Shown: positions 1 to 6,460 of the stretch, one piece after another | Numbering within the stretch: position 1 is the stretch's first letter | Layout: each line of letters starts with the position of its first letter | NCBI GenBank assembly: GCA_023144675.1 | Contig: JAGLFE010000252.1 | Location: 1-6,767, forward strand | Source: Thiomargarita sp. | GTDB lineage: Bacteria > Pseudomonadota > Gammaproteobacteria > Beggiatoales > Beggiatoaceae | DNA: 6,767 nucleotides | Direction of reading: 5' to 3' | Made by a program: the position numbers and the translations under genes | Notes under the pieces: generated by a model | Seen by the model: only the letters and a program-made list of their open reading frames with translations | Database searches by the model: none | What the model was told of the DNA's origin: nothing

Positions 1-112
1 CGATTTCCAATTCAATACCAATGAAATCACGCACAAAAGCGGTAAAAATTTCTGGGTGACAAAACGCTTTTTGAAAAATAACGCCATAGCGGAAGGGAGC
101 AACTTTTATCAT
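1..112 (-). CDS. N-terminal fragment of Rpn-like / PD-(D/E)XK nuclease family protein (runs off left edge)
   Basis: The minus-strand frame opens with ATG at 112-110 and stays open for 37 codons to the window edge. It is preceded at a spacing of 6 nt by AAGGAA (124-119), a good ribosome site that supports this start. The visible protein begins MIKVAPFRYGVIFQKAF and continues with HPEIFTAFVRDFIGIELEI. I associate this N-terminal pattern (aromatic/basic start, '..F.KAF..PEIF.AFVRDF.GIE.EI') with the Rpn / PD-(D/E)XK 'putative transposase' nuclease family, often multicopy in filamentous sulfur bacteria and cyanobacteria. That match is from memory, not a search. The catalytic D/E-x-K residues would lie beyond the edge, so activity cannot be judged. 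The gene points away from the actin operon and is divergent from it. Confidence 0.55.
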   Translation of the reverse strand, partial: MIKVAPFRYGVIFQKAFCHPEIFTAFVRDFIGIELEI

Positions 113-170
113 TATTAATTCCTTATTAGAAAATTTCAAAATTAGCACAATCTATGTGCAACCAATTACC

Positions 171-248
171 TTAAACTTGATTATCAGCACCTGCATTAAG
201 TACTATACCTAAAGTAATGCTAGTTGCTAAAGTCCATAATAGGTTATA
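171..248 (-). pseudogene. Short coding-like remnant, unrecognised
   Basis: A minus-strand frame ending at TAA (173-171) reads LATSITLGIVLNAGADNQV preceded by a few hydrophobic residues. It is closed upstream by a stop just above 248 and has no start codon with a ribosome site. A neighbouring frame immediately upstream (about 230-280) reads KKLGNITYYGL and could have been joined to it before a frameshift. It may belong to the same decayed gene as 290-515 or to a different one. Evidence is only the protein-like composition, so confidence is low. Confidence 0.2.
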
Positions 249-289
249 TTACCTAGTTTTTTATATATTGCAACTCAAAAATAATTTTT

Positions 290-515
290 TCAGTTTGAAT
301 TAGCATCCTCTAATGGATAAGAGCTTTTTGTAATAGTATTTAATATAGGCTATAGTTTAATAATTTGTGGCAACAATGGTTCTGAAAGAATTTGAGCTAA
401 AATTTGTGGATTTTGTTGAAAAAAATTATTAAATAGTAGTTTTAATATTATCTAAATTTAACCAATTAACATTCATCAGACTAGGAATTTTAATATCTGA
501 TATTATTTTCCATTT
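290..515 (-). pseudogene. Possible decayed minus-strand gene fragment, unrecognised
   Basis: Read on the minus strand, 515-444 encodes a plausible peptide containing SDIKIPSLMNVNWLNLDNIK. At the T-run 440-443 (AAAA on the coding strand) a one-base shift leads into a second frame encoding QQNPQILAQILSEPLLPQ followed by IIKL. That frame is cut by a single TAG (352-350) and then continues through NTITKSSYPLEDANSN to TGA at 292-290. The amino-acid composition, and CAA/TTA/ATT codon use like the 469-aa gene to the right, suggest former coding sequence rather than random AT-rich DNA. There is an in-frame TAA upstream (518-516) and no convincing start. I cannot name the family. 'YPLEDAN' is reminiscent of the C-terminal part of zinc-type alcohol/quinone dehydrogenases, but that alone is weak. 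It could also be chance. Confidence 0.3.
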
Positions 516-532
516 TTATAATTTACAATTAG

Positions 533-565
533 TTGTGTACTTAAATGAATATTTTATCCTATAAT
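533..565 (+). promoter_or_regulatory. Candidate sigma70-type -10 box (distal promoter)
   Basis: A perfect TATAAT lies at 560-565. The best -35-like sequence, TTGTGT at 533-538, is 21 nt away, longer than the usual 16-18, so the -35 is weak or absent. The box is about 117 nt upstream of the start at 682. In DNA this AT-rich, TATAAT occurs often by chance. Confidence 0.25.
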
Positions 566-579
566 ATAAAATTTATGTA

Positions 580-608
580 TTGATTTTTTTATTTTGATAA
601 TTTAATAT
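580..608 (+). promoter_or_regulatory. Candidate sigma70-type promoter of the actin-like operon
   Basis: TTGATT (580-585) and TAATAT (603-608) are separated by 17 nt, the ideal spacing, and each matches consensus at four of six positions. Transcription would begin near 615 and give a leader of about 65 nt before the start at 682. It is the best-spaced pair in the upstream region, but AT richness makes chance matches likely. Confidence 0.35.
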
Positions 609-681
609 AAAAAAGTAGGTTTTCCAAATTAAAATAATTACGCTTTAAAAATTAGAATAAAATCACTAAAATGGAGTAAAT

Positions 682-1074
682 ATGAGTTTAATTGGCTATG
701 AAATTGCGACTGGTATAGGAGGTGGCAAAACAATTGTAGCGATGTTACCAGGACTAACTATTCTAACATTAGGAGGAATTATTGTTTGGCAACTTTGGAA
801 AAAAAAGATTAGCCAGCTAGACCAAAAAAATGTTAAAACTTCAGATAAATTAACAATAGCAGTAAACAGATTAATTACTGAAAACAATGAACTTTCTAAA
901 AAAATTAATCATTTACAAACAAAAATTTCTACTTTACAACCAACAACTATTTCGCAAAAATCTGTTACTCTTGACAGTTTAATTAATGAATCGGTTAAAG
1001 TAACAAAAAACTCTTCTAAATTAGCCATGTTGAAACAAATTGTTGCGGATAATGTTGCGTTAAGAACAACTTAA
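682..1074 (+). CDS. Small single-pass membrane protein with cytoplasmic coiled coil, candidate partner of the actin-like protein
   Basis: This 130-aa protein is not one I recognise. The start at 682 is preceded by GGAG (673-676) at 5 nt, and an ATG at 671 is followed directly by a stop. A glycine-rich N-terminus (GIGGGKT, residues 11-17) leads into one hydrophobic helix (about 18-38), then a basic cluster (KKK, 40-42). By the positive-inside rule this predicts a short outside N-terminus and a cytoplasmic C-terminus. Residues about 43-85 are polar with a heptad-like pattern of I/L/V (NRLITENNELSKKINHLQTK), consistent with a coiled coil. The remainder is Ser/Thr/Lys-rich with a further amphipathic stretch at 112-128. 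GGGKT is not a valid Walker A motif. It ends 16 nt before the actin-like gene, so the two are surely co-transcribed. A role as membrane anchor or adaptor for the filament is inferred from topology and context only. Confidence 0.8.
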   Translation: MSLIGYEIATGIGGGKTIVAMLPGLTILTLGGIIVWQLWKKKISQLDQKNVKTSDKLTIAVNRLITENNELSKKINHLQTKISTLQPTTISQKSVTLDSLINESVKVTKNSSKLAMLKQIVADNVALRTT

Positions 1075-1090
1075 TTTATGAGGACTATTA

Positions 1091-2098
1091 ATGTCAAATA
1101 CTTTTTATATAGGAATTGATTTAGGGACTAGCCGTTCTTGCTTGGCTACTTCAACTGGCAAACGTATTTCGACTAGAACTTGCGTGGGTTATCCTAAAGA
1201 TATTATTTCACAGAAAAGATTTGGAAAAGATTACTTATTAGGGGATGATGCGCTTAATAATCGTTTAGCATTAAACATGATTTGGCCATTAGCTGATGGG
1301 ATTATTTGTGAAGATAAAAAATCTATAGAAGCGACAGGACTTATTTTGAAGCATCTTATTGCAGAAGCGTTACCTGAGAAGCAAGCAGATGATAAAATTT
1401 ATGTCGCAATTGGTGTTCCAGCCCAAGCAAGTATCAACAGTAAAAAAGTCATTATAGATATAACTAAAAGTTTTCTTGATAAAATTTTAATTGTTAGTGA
1501 AGCTTTTAGTGTGGCGTATTCCATTGATAGATTTGACGAATGCTTGATCGTTGATATTGGTGCAGGTACTACCGATTTATGTCGAATGCACGGTTCTATG
1601 CCTGAAGAAGAAGACCAAGTTACTTTAAATTTTGCAGGTAATTTTTTGGATAATGTAATTACGCAAGCTATTTTAGAAAAATTTCCTGAAGTGCAATTAA
1701 CTCCCCAAATTATCAGGCGAATTAAAGAAAAACATGGATATGTTTATGATGTTTCAGAACCAGTTCAGGTTACTTTAACCACTCAAGGTTTGCCAGCGGA
1801 ATATGATATTACTGATATTTTAAAGGAATGTTGTCTGAAATTAACCAATCCAATTAGCCAAGCGATACAAAAATTAATTGCTACATTTGATCCTGATTTC
1901 CAAAAAAAGTTGCGTAACAATATTATTATTGCTGGTGGTGGTTCACGTTTAAAGGGCATTGATATTTCCATTGAAAAAAGCTTAGAAAAATATGGTGGTG
2001 GTGATGCTGAATGCATACAAGATGCGGAATTTTGTGGTAGTATTGGAGCATTAAAAATGTGTATTGAAATGCCTGATGATTATTGGGAAGAAATTTAA
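1091..2098 (+). CDS. mamK: MamK-family actin-like ATPase (bacterial actin homologue)
   Basis: This 335-aa protein has the actin/Hsp70-fold ATPase motifs in order: phosphate-1 GIDLGTS (8-14), connect-1-like AIGVPA (106-111), VSEAF with E137, phosphate-2 IVDIGAGTTD (153-162) with D155, and the adenosine motif AGGGSR (281-286). Several stretches match what I remember of magnetosome MamK specifically rather than MreB or ParM: VGYPKDII (32-39), PLADGII (66-72), EDQVTL (174-179) and a C-terminal YW (331-332). The 18-residue spacing between E137 and D155 equals that between E143 and D161, catalytic residues reported for MamK, so ATPase activity and filament formation are likely. Length is close to MamK (about 347 aa). 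The start is supported by GAGG (1080-1083) 7 nt upstream. MamK-like proteins are also known outside magnetotactic bacteria and no other magnetosome gene is visible here, so the symbol denotes homology, not proven magnetosome function. Confidence 0.9.
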   Translation: MSNTFYIGIDLGTSRSCLATSTGKRISTRTCVGYPKDIISQKRFGKDYLLGDDALNNRLALNMIWPLADGIICEDKKSIEATGLILKHLIAEALPEKQADDKIYVAIGVPAQASINSKKVIIDITKSFLDKILIVSEAFSVAYSIDRFDECLIVDIGAGTTDLCRMHGSMPEEEDQVTLNFAGNFLDNVITQAILEKFPEVQLTPQIIRRIKEKHGYVYDVSEPVQVTLTTQGLPAEYDITDILKECCLKLTNPISQAIQKLIATFDPDFQKKLRNNIIIAGGGSRLKGIDISIEKSLEKYGGGDAECIQDAEFCGSIGALKMCIEMPDDYWEEI

Positions 2099-2108
2099 AC
2101 AAAATATC

Positions 2109-2118
2109 CGTAGCTACG
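2109..2118. repeat. 10-bp perfect palindrome between actin-like gene and glgP
   Basis: CGTAGCTACG is a perfect 10-bp palindrome in the 40-nt gap, just upstream of the glgP ribosome site (GAGG, 2127-2130). It is the most GC-rich spot in the gap. It could be a small protein-binding site or a weak RNA hairpin affecting glgP expression. It has no U-run, so it is not a normal terminator. Confidence 0.25.
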
Positions 2119-2138
2119 ATAAACTTGAGGAATAAAAT

Positions 2139-4580
2139 ATGACAATAGGGTCAAAACCAGATGTAAAAATTATCAAACAAAAAATATTGGACCAATTGCG
2201 TTATTCTATCGCTAAACATCCACGTTCAGCGACCGAGAGAGATTGGTTTAATGCCGTTGCGATGACGTTAAGAGATAGTATGACTGAACGCTGGGTAGCG
2301 ACAATGAATAACTACTACCAAAAGGATAGTAAACGTATTTACTATTTATCCTTGGAATTCTTAATTGGGCGTAGTTTGGTTAAAAATATGCTCAATTTAG
2401 ATTTATACGAGCAATATAGCGATGCTTTAGCCGAATTGGGTGTTTCCCAAGATAAAATGGCTGATTTGGAACCCGAACCCGCTTTAGGAAATGGTGGTTT
2501 AGGACGTTTAGCTGCTTGCTTTTTAGATTCAATGGCGACTTTGAATTTGCCTGGTTATGGTTATGGGATTCGCTATGAATATGGCATGTTTTACCAACGT
2601 ATGCATGATGGTTTCCAATTTGAACAGCCTGATAACTGGTTGCGTTATTGCAATCCTTGGGAATTTCCTCGTGCTGAATTATTGTATCCAGTGCATTTTG
2701 GGGGACATGTGGTTGAATATGACGATGGGCGGGGGAAAAGTTACCATTGGAAAGATACGGGTGATGTAATGGCAATGGCTTATGATATGCCTATTCCCGG
2801 TTTTGATACCCCAACAGTGAATAATATGCGCTTATGGTCAGCAAAATCCTCTCGCGACTTTGATTTACAACATTTTAATGATGGTAATTATATTAAAGCG
2901 GTTGAGGAAAAAAATTATTCCGAAAATTTATCCAAAGTATTATATCCAGATGATAGTACTCAAATGGGTCGAGAATTACGTTTTCGCCAAGAATATTTTT
3001 TCGTTTCCGCTTCGATTCAGGACATTATTCGTCGCTATTTAATTAATCATGATGATATACGGGGACTACCTGATAAAGTAGTAATTCAATTGAATGATAC
3101 CCATCCCGCCTTGGCTATTCCCGAATTATTACATATATTACTTGATAAGCATCACCTTTCTTGGAAAGTAGCTTGGGATATAAGTACTCGTATTTTTTCC
3201 TATACCAATCACACTTTACTTCCAGAAGCCTTAGAAACATGGACAGTTAGTTTATTTGAAAAGTTATTGCCACGGCATTTATTGATTATTTATGATATTA
3301 ATCAAAATTTTATGAAACAAGTCAGTTATAATCATCCTGGTAATTTTGAATTGTTGCGTAGAATGTCAATTATTGGCGAAGAAGGTGAAAAACACGTGCG
3401 GATGGCGCATTTAGCTATTGTTGGCAGTCATCAAGTTAATGGCGTAGCTAAATTGCATACCCATTTAATGAAAACCACTATATTTGATGATTTTAATAAG
3501 TTTTTTCCCGACAAAATTGTAAATAAAACCAATGGTATTACACCTCGCCGCTGGTTATATGAAGCCAATCCTGCATTAACTCAATTGATTAGCCAACATT
3601 TAGGCAAGAATTGGGTTACGAATTTAGCAAAATTAAAAAAACTGGCTACATTAATTGATGATAAGGATTTTTGTACTGAATTTCAAGCAATAAAATATAG
3701 CAATAAACTTAAATTTGCTGCCTATGTTAAAAATATTTTGGAAGTCGAAATCGATCCAAATTCCATGTTTGACGTACAAATTAAACGGATTCATGAATAC
3801 AAACGTCAATTATTAAATGTGTTGCATGTTATTGGACGTTATAATCGTATGCGTGCCAATCCAAAGCAAGATTTTGTGCCACGTACCATTATTTTTGCTG
3901 GCAAAGCCGCTCCTGGATATTTTATTGCTAAATTGATTATTAAATTGATTAATAGTATAGCTGATGTAATTAATCACGATCCTATTATTGCGGGACGTTT
4001 AAAAGTAGTTTTTATTCCTAATTACAATGTTTCCAAGGCTTTACAAATTATTCCAGCTGCGGATTTATCTGAACAAATTTCTACTGCTGGCATGGAAGCA
4101 TCAGGTACTGGAAATATGAAACTGGCTTTAAATGGAGCTTTAACAATTGGCACTTTAGACGGTGCAAATATTGAAATTTTAGAAGAAGTTGGAAAGGAAA
4201 ATATATTTATTTTTGGTTTAACTGTTGAGGAAATTAACGATTTAAGAAAACAAGGCTATGATGCTTGGGATTATTATAATGATAATGCTGAATTGAAACA
4301 AATTTTGGACATGATTAGTTCTGGTTATTTTTCTCCAGAGCAACCTGAATTATTTCAACCCATTGTGGATAGTTTAACGCACGGCAATGATTATTTTATG
4401 TTGCTTGCTGATTATGAAAATTATGTTAAATGTCAACAACAGGTGGATGAACTTTATAAGCAACCTAAGTTATGGACTCGTAAAGCTATTTTAAATGTTG
4501 CCAATATGGGTAAATTTTCTTCCGACCGAACTATTCAAGAATATGCTGATGAAATTTGGCAGGTTAAAGCTGTAGTTTAA
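2139..4580 (+). CDS. glgP: Glycogen/alpha-glucan phosphorylase
   Basis: This enzyme releases glucose-1-phosphate from the non-reducing ends of glycogen or maltodextrin using inorganic phosphate and pyridoxal phosphate, in the cytoplasm. The 813-aa length is normal for GT35 bacterial phosphorylases. Visible hallmarks are the N-terminal YYLSLEFLIGRSL (68-80), the glycine-rich loop GNGGLGRLAACFLDSMA (118-134), LNDTHPAL (318-325), RIHEYKR (550-556; R550 and K555 correspond to active-site R569 and K574 of the muscle enzyme), and the PLP signature EASGTGNMK (653-661) with K661 as the Schiff-base lysine. No frameshift or missing catalytic residue is seen, and there is no muscle-type Ser14 phosphorylation segment. 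The start has GAGG 8 nt upstream. It follows the actin-like gene by 40 nt without a terminator, so it is probably the third gene of the same transcript, with possible extra control from the gap. GlgP versus MalP cannot be decided by eye. Other glycogen genes are not in the window. Confidence 0.96.
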   Translation: MTIGSKPDVKIIKQKILDQLRYSIAKHPRSATERDWFNAVAMTLRDSMTERWVATMNNYYQKDSKRIYYLSLEFLIGRSLVKNMLNLDLYEQYSDALAELGVSQDKMADLEPEPALGNGGLGRLAACFLDSMATLNLPGYGYGIRYEYGMFYQRMHDGFQFEQPDNWLRYCNPWEFPRAELLYPVHFGGHVVEYDDGRGKSYHWKDTGDVMAMAYDMPIPGFDTPTVNNMRLWSAKSSRDFDLQHFNDGNYIKAVEEKNYSENLSKVLYPDDSTQMGRELRFRQEYFFVSASIQDIIRRYLINHDDIRGLPDKVVIQLNDTHPALAIPELLHILLDKHHLSWKVAWDISTRIFSYTNHTLLPEALETWTVSLFEKLLPRHLLIIYDINQNFMKQVSYNHPGNFELLRRMSIIGEEGEKHVRMAHLAIVGSHQVNGVAKLHTHLMKTTIFDDFNKFFPDKIVNKTNGITPRRWLYEANPALTQLISQHLGKNWVTNLAKLKKLATLIDDKDFCTEFQAIKYSNKLKFAAYVKNILEVEIDPNSMFDVQIKRIHEYKRQLLNVLHVIGRYNRMRANPKQDFVPRTIIFAGKAAPGYFIAKLIIKLINSIADVINHDPIIAGRLKVVFIPNYNVSKALQIIPAADLSEQISTAGMEASGTGNMKLALNGALTIGTLDGANIEILEEVGKENIFIFGLTVEEINDLRKQGYDAWDYYNDNAELKQILDMISSGYFSPEQPELFQPIVDSLTHGNDYFMLLADYENYVKCQQQVDELYKQPKLWTRKAILNVANMGKFSSDRTIQEYADEIWQVKAVV

Positions 4581-4620
4581 AACTAATGATATTTACGTAA
4601 TGCTCAACTTTTTTTAAGTG

Positions 4621-4634
4621 ATTGAATTTTCAAT
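4621..4634. terminator. Weak AT hairpin downstream of glgP, possible terminator
   Basis: ATTGAA TT TTCAAT forms a perfect 6-bp stem with a 2-nt loop, 41 nt after the glgP stop, followed by TTTTCAATTTTT. The stem is almost entirely A-T, so it would be a poor intrinsic terminator. It is listed because no better one lies at the end of the operon apart from the larger inverted repeat just downstream. Confidence 0.25.
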
Positions 4635-4642
4635 TTTCAATT

Positions 4643-4739
4643 TTTGGTAGTCCTGAATAAATGTAGTGATTTTTTAGAAAAATCTGTTAAGTATCAAATT
4701 CTTAATAAGTTTACTACTACTTTGTGCAGAACTACCAAA
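4643..4739. repeat. Imperfect terminal inverted repeat of ~25 bp, possible MITE or IS scar
   Basis: The left arm TTTGGTAGTCCTG (4643-4655) pairs with the right arm CAGAACTACCAAA (4727-4739) at 12 of 13 positions. With a 4-nt block of partial match and one bulged T, pairing resumes between AAATGTAGT (4659-4667) and ACTACTTTG (4716-4724). The arms therefore span about 25 nt each around a core of about 48 nt. Inside is a second hairpin, GATTTTT TAG AAAAATC (4668-4684). The element is too short to encode a transposase and the loop is too long for an ordinary terminator, so a non-autonomous mobile element or deleted IS is the best reading. AATT occurs immediately outside both ends (4639-4642; 4741-4744, one base off) and could be a target duplication, but AATT is its own reverse complement and common here. 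The transcript would also fold and could slow transcription from both converging operons. Confidence 0.5.
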
Positions 4740-4774
4740 TAATTAATAGCTTAGAAAAAACGTTTTCATAATCG

Positions 4775-6184
4775 CTAAAATAAACAGCGAAATTTTTTCC
4801 ATAACGATTTCAAATATAAATAGCAAAATGGTAAAATGAAAAATATCAGAATTAAGATATTAATGCCAATTAATAATAAATGTCCAATTTGGGTAATTTT
4901 TTGCGGGTTATCAGTAAAGATTCCTAATAAAAAAGCTACATCTCCAGGGTTTTGAGTAATAAAAGCCACGACACCAGTAAATGATGCAATAAAAGTTAAG
5001 ACAAATAACATTAGTTGAATATTGGATTCATATTGTAAACGTTGCCCTTCTAAATATACGTGCCAACGAGTGCGAATGCCATCTAAATAAGTTAGTGCTG
5101 CTTGAATATAAGTGCTATGATTTTGCAACTGGCGAATATTTAAATCAAAATTATCTAATAACGGGCTTTCAGTATCATTTTGCCAAGTTAAATTCCACTG
5201 ATATTTTTTATCAGTATCATCCAAATATTGCCAAATCTGTTCACTGCGGTGCAAATACCTGTCTAAATTATAGCTGTTAATTTCCAAAGTTTTTACACCT
5301 GCATCCAAGCGTGCCAAAACCTGTTTTGCTTTTGCATCTATTTTAGCCATTTTACGTAAATCTGCTGCCAATTTTTTATTATTTGCGCATTCAAAATCAC
5401 TATCGGGAATTTGTTGATAATAATCAGTTTTAGAATCAAGCTGTTGCCGTAATTGATAAGCTGCTATATCAAGACGTTGGAATTGCCATTTTTGCATCAT
5501 TAAACGGGCAAATATTCTCCATATTAGGGCAACTTTATCACTACATAAAAATATTTGTAATTGTTCCGCTACTTCATCGGGTAAAATGCTATGCGCTAAA
5601 CCATAAACGGCAAAAATAGGATTCGGATAATTTTCACCAACTTGCATTGGAATTAAACAAGGTGTTTGTGAGGAAGAAAGTTGAATTTGCCAATTGCTTT
5701 TTTCATTAATTGAATAATTATTGGGTTCAAATTCTTCTAAAGTTACTGGCGTTCTAATGGTGCCTAATTTGTCAGTAACTTTAAGTAGGATTTTTTCATC
5801 AGGTACTTTTTCCGTGGTTGGCTTAAATATGGTTGCACCAGTGCTAGTATTACATTGAATTTGGTGTACTGTTACTGAATCATCCATAATAAGCAATGTT
5901 ACGCCCATAAATGCTTGTGGTTTAAAGCGATTTTGATAACAAATTTGGATTTGTTTCCAGCCCTGTTGTAAATGTTGTTCCCATTCTTCTAATGGTGGTA
6001 ATTGACCATTTTCATTAGCTGGCGACGCATAACGAAATAAACGTTTGTCTTGATCAATACGAATGCTATGCAAGTTATTTTGAATAAGTTGATTAGAAAA
6101 AAAGCTGGGTTCTTGCCAACTTTCATATTTGGTTTGGAACAGAAAGTAGAATTCGTAATTAAGATTGGGGTGTTTTAGGTCCAT
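4775..6184 (-). CDS. Uncharacterised 469-aa membrane protein with two C-terminal helices (CorA-like topology)
   Basis: I do not recognise the family. Residues 1 to about 200 look like a soluble mixed alpha/beta domain. Residues about 204-390 are predominantly helical with charged and heptad-like stretches (for example 268-302). The C-terminus has two hydrophobic helices, about 391-409 and 436-457, joined by a 26-residue linker (ITQNPGDVAFLLGIF...), and ends in a basic tail (KSLWKKFRCLF). A large soluble domain, long helices, then two terminal membrane helices is the arrangement of CorA-type Mg/Co transporters, but the GMN signature after the first helix is absent. This is therefore only a topological analogy. 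The ATG at 6184 has no clear Shine-Dalgarno and lies 6 nt after the upstream stop, in the same frame (TAA CAA ACA ATG), suggesting translation by coupling. No signal peptide is seen. It ends convergent with glgP. Confidence 0.85.
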   Translation of the reverse strand: MDLKHPNLNYEFYFLFQTKYESWQEPSFFSNQLIQNNLHSIRIDQDKRLFRYASPANENGQLPPLEEWEQHLQQGWKQIQICYQNRFKPQAFMGVTLLIMDDSVTVHQIQCNTSTGATIFKPTTEKVPDEKILLKVTDKLGTIRTPVTLEEFEPNNYSINEKSNWQIQLSSSQTPCLIPMQVGENYPNPIFAVYGLAHSILPDEVAEQLQIFLCSDKVALIWRIFARLMMQKWQFQRLDIAAYQLRQQLDSKTDYYQQIPDSDFECANNKKLAADLRKMAKIDAKAKQVLARLDAGVKTLEINSYNLDRYLHRSEQIWQYLDDTDKKYQWNLTWQNDTESPLLDNFDLNIRQLQNHSTYIQAALTYLDGIRTRWHVYLEGQRLQYESNIQLMLFVLTFIASFTGVVAFITQNPGDVAFLLGIFTDNPQKITQIGHLLLIGINILILIFFILPFCYLYLKSLWKKFRCLF

Positions 6185-6190
6185 TGTTTG

Positions 6191-6436
6191 TTATTTAACT
6201 GGTTTATTTTGTATTTGACCGCCATCACCTTGATTGGATTCAGGAGCAGCAGGTTTTGCTGGTTGTTTAAATCTTGATGCTGATAAAGATTCTACAAATT
6301 GTTCCAAAACTTCGTAACGAGCATCATCTTCTCCCCATTGTTTATAAGCTTTGTTTATCAATTTTTGTTCATCAGTTTCATTTAATAAAGCTTGCAATTC
6401 GTTAATGTAGTTTTGAATGGATTCATGTAAGTTCAT
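6191..6436 (-). CDS. Small hypothetical protein, helical with a disordered Pro/Gln-rich tail
   Basis: This 81-aa protein is unrecognised. Residues 1-52 are charged and probably alpha-helical (for example SIQNYINELQALLNE and EVLEQFVESL). Residues 55-81 are rich in Pro, Ala, Gln, Gly and Lys (KPAAPESNQGDGGQIQ) and probably disordered. There is no membrane segment or signal peptide. The start is supported by AGGA (6447-6444) at 7 nt. It begins 24 nt after the PIN remnant and ends 6 nt before the 469-aa gene in the same frame, so the three read as one transcript. It is not an obvious antitoxin: it lies downstream of the toxin and shows no AbrB, RHH or Phd-like pattern. A role with the 469-aa membrane protein is more likely from position alone. 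Confidence 0.7.
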   Translation of the reverse strand: MNLHESIQNYINELQALLNETDEQKLINKAYKQWGEDDARYEVLEQFVESLSASRFKQPAKPAAPESNQGDGGQIQNKPVK

Positions 6437-6460
6437 GTTTTTTTCCTGTTAGTATAAAAA

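Larger units (their letters stand above)
113..681. other. AT-rich intergenic region between divergent genes
   Basis: This 569-nt stretch contains no intact gene. Its left and middle parts (about 171-515) carry short minus-strand reading pieces that look like real protein but are interrupted by stops and frame changes. Its right part (about 533-681) is very AT-rich and holds two candidate promoters for the downstream plus-strand operon. Small symmetric motifs occur at 145-159 (GCACA / TGTGC, 5-nt loop) and 344-354 (TATAG G CTATA). They are too short to call operators. No tRNA, riboswitch or strong terminator was seen. Confidence 0.6.

Noticed and set aside
145..159. GCACA-5 nt-TGTGC inverted repeat upstream of the left-edge nuclease gene
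   Set aside because: A 5-bp stem is within chance expectation and no paired promoter or second copy was found, so it is not called an operator.
712..732. GIGGGKT near the N-terminus of the 130-aa protein, resembling a Walker A nucleotide-binding loop
   Set aside because: The spacing does not fit GxxxxGK[ST] (a Thr is where the first Gly should be), it lies directly at the start of a membrane helix, and no Walker B or ATPase fold follows in 130 aa.
2392..2775. A 127-codon open frame on the minus strand inside glgP, with smaller open frames at 2557-2769 and 2860-3042 on the plus strand
   Set aside because: They lie wholly within the strongly conserved glgP reading frame, have His/Asn-rich or random compositions and no ribosome site, so they are shadows of the real gene.
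4643..4739. Reading the inverted repeat as a simple bidirectional rho-independent terminator
   Set aside because: The arms enclose about 48 nt and no U-run directly follows either arm. An ordinary terminator has a short loop and a T tract, though the structure may still slow polymerase.
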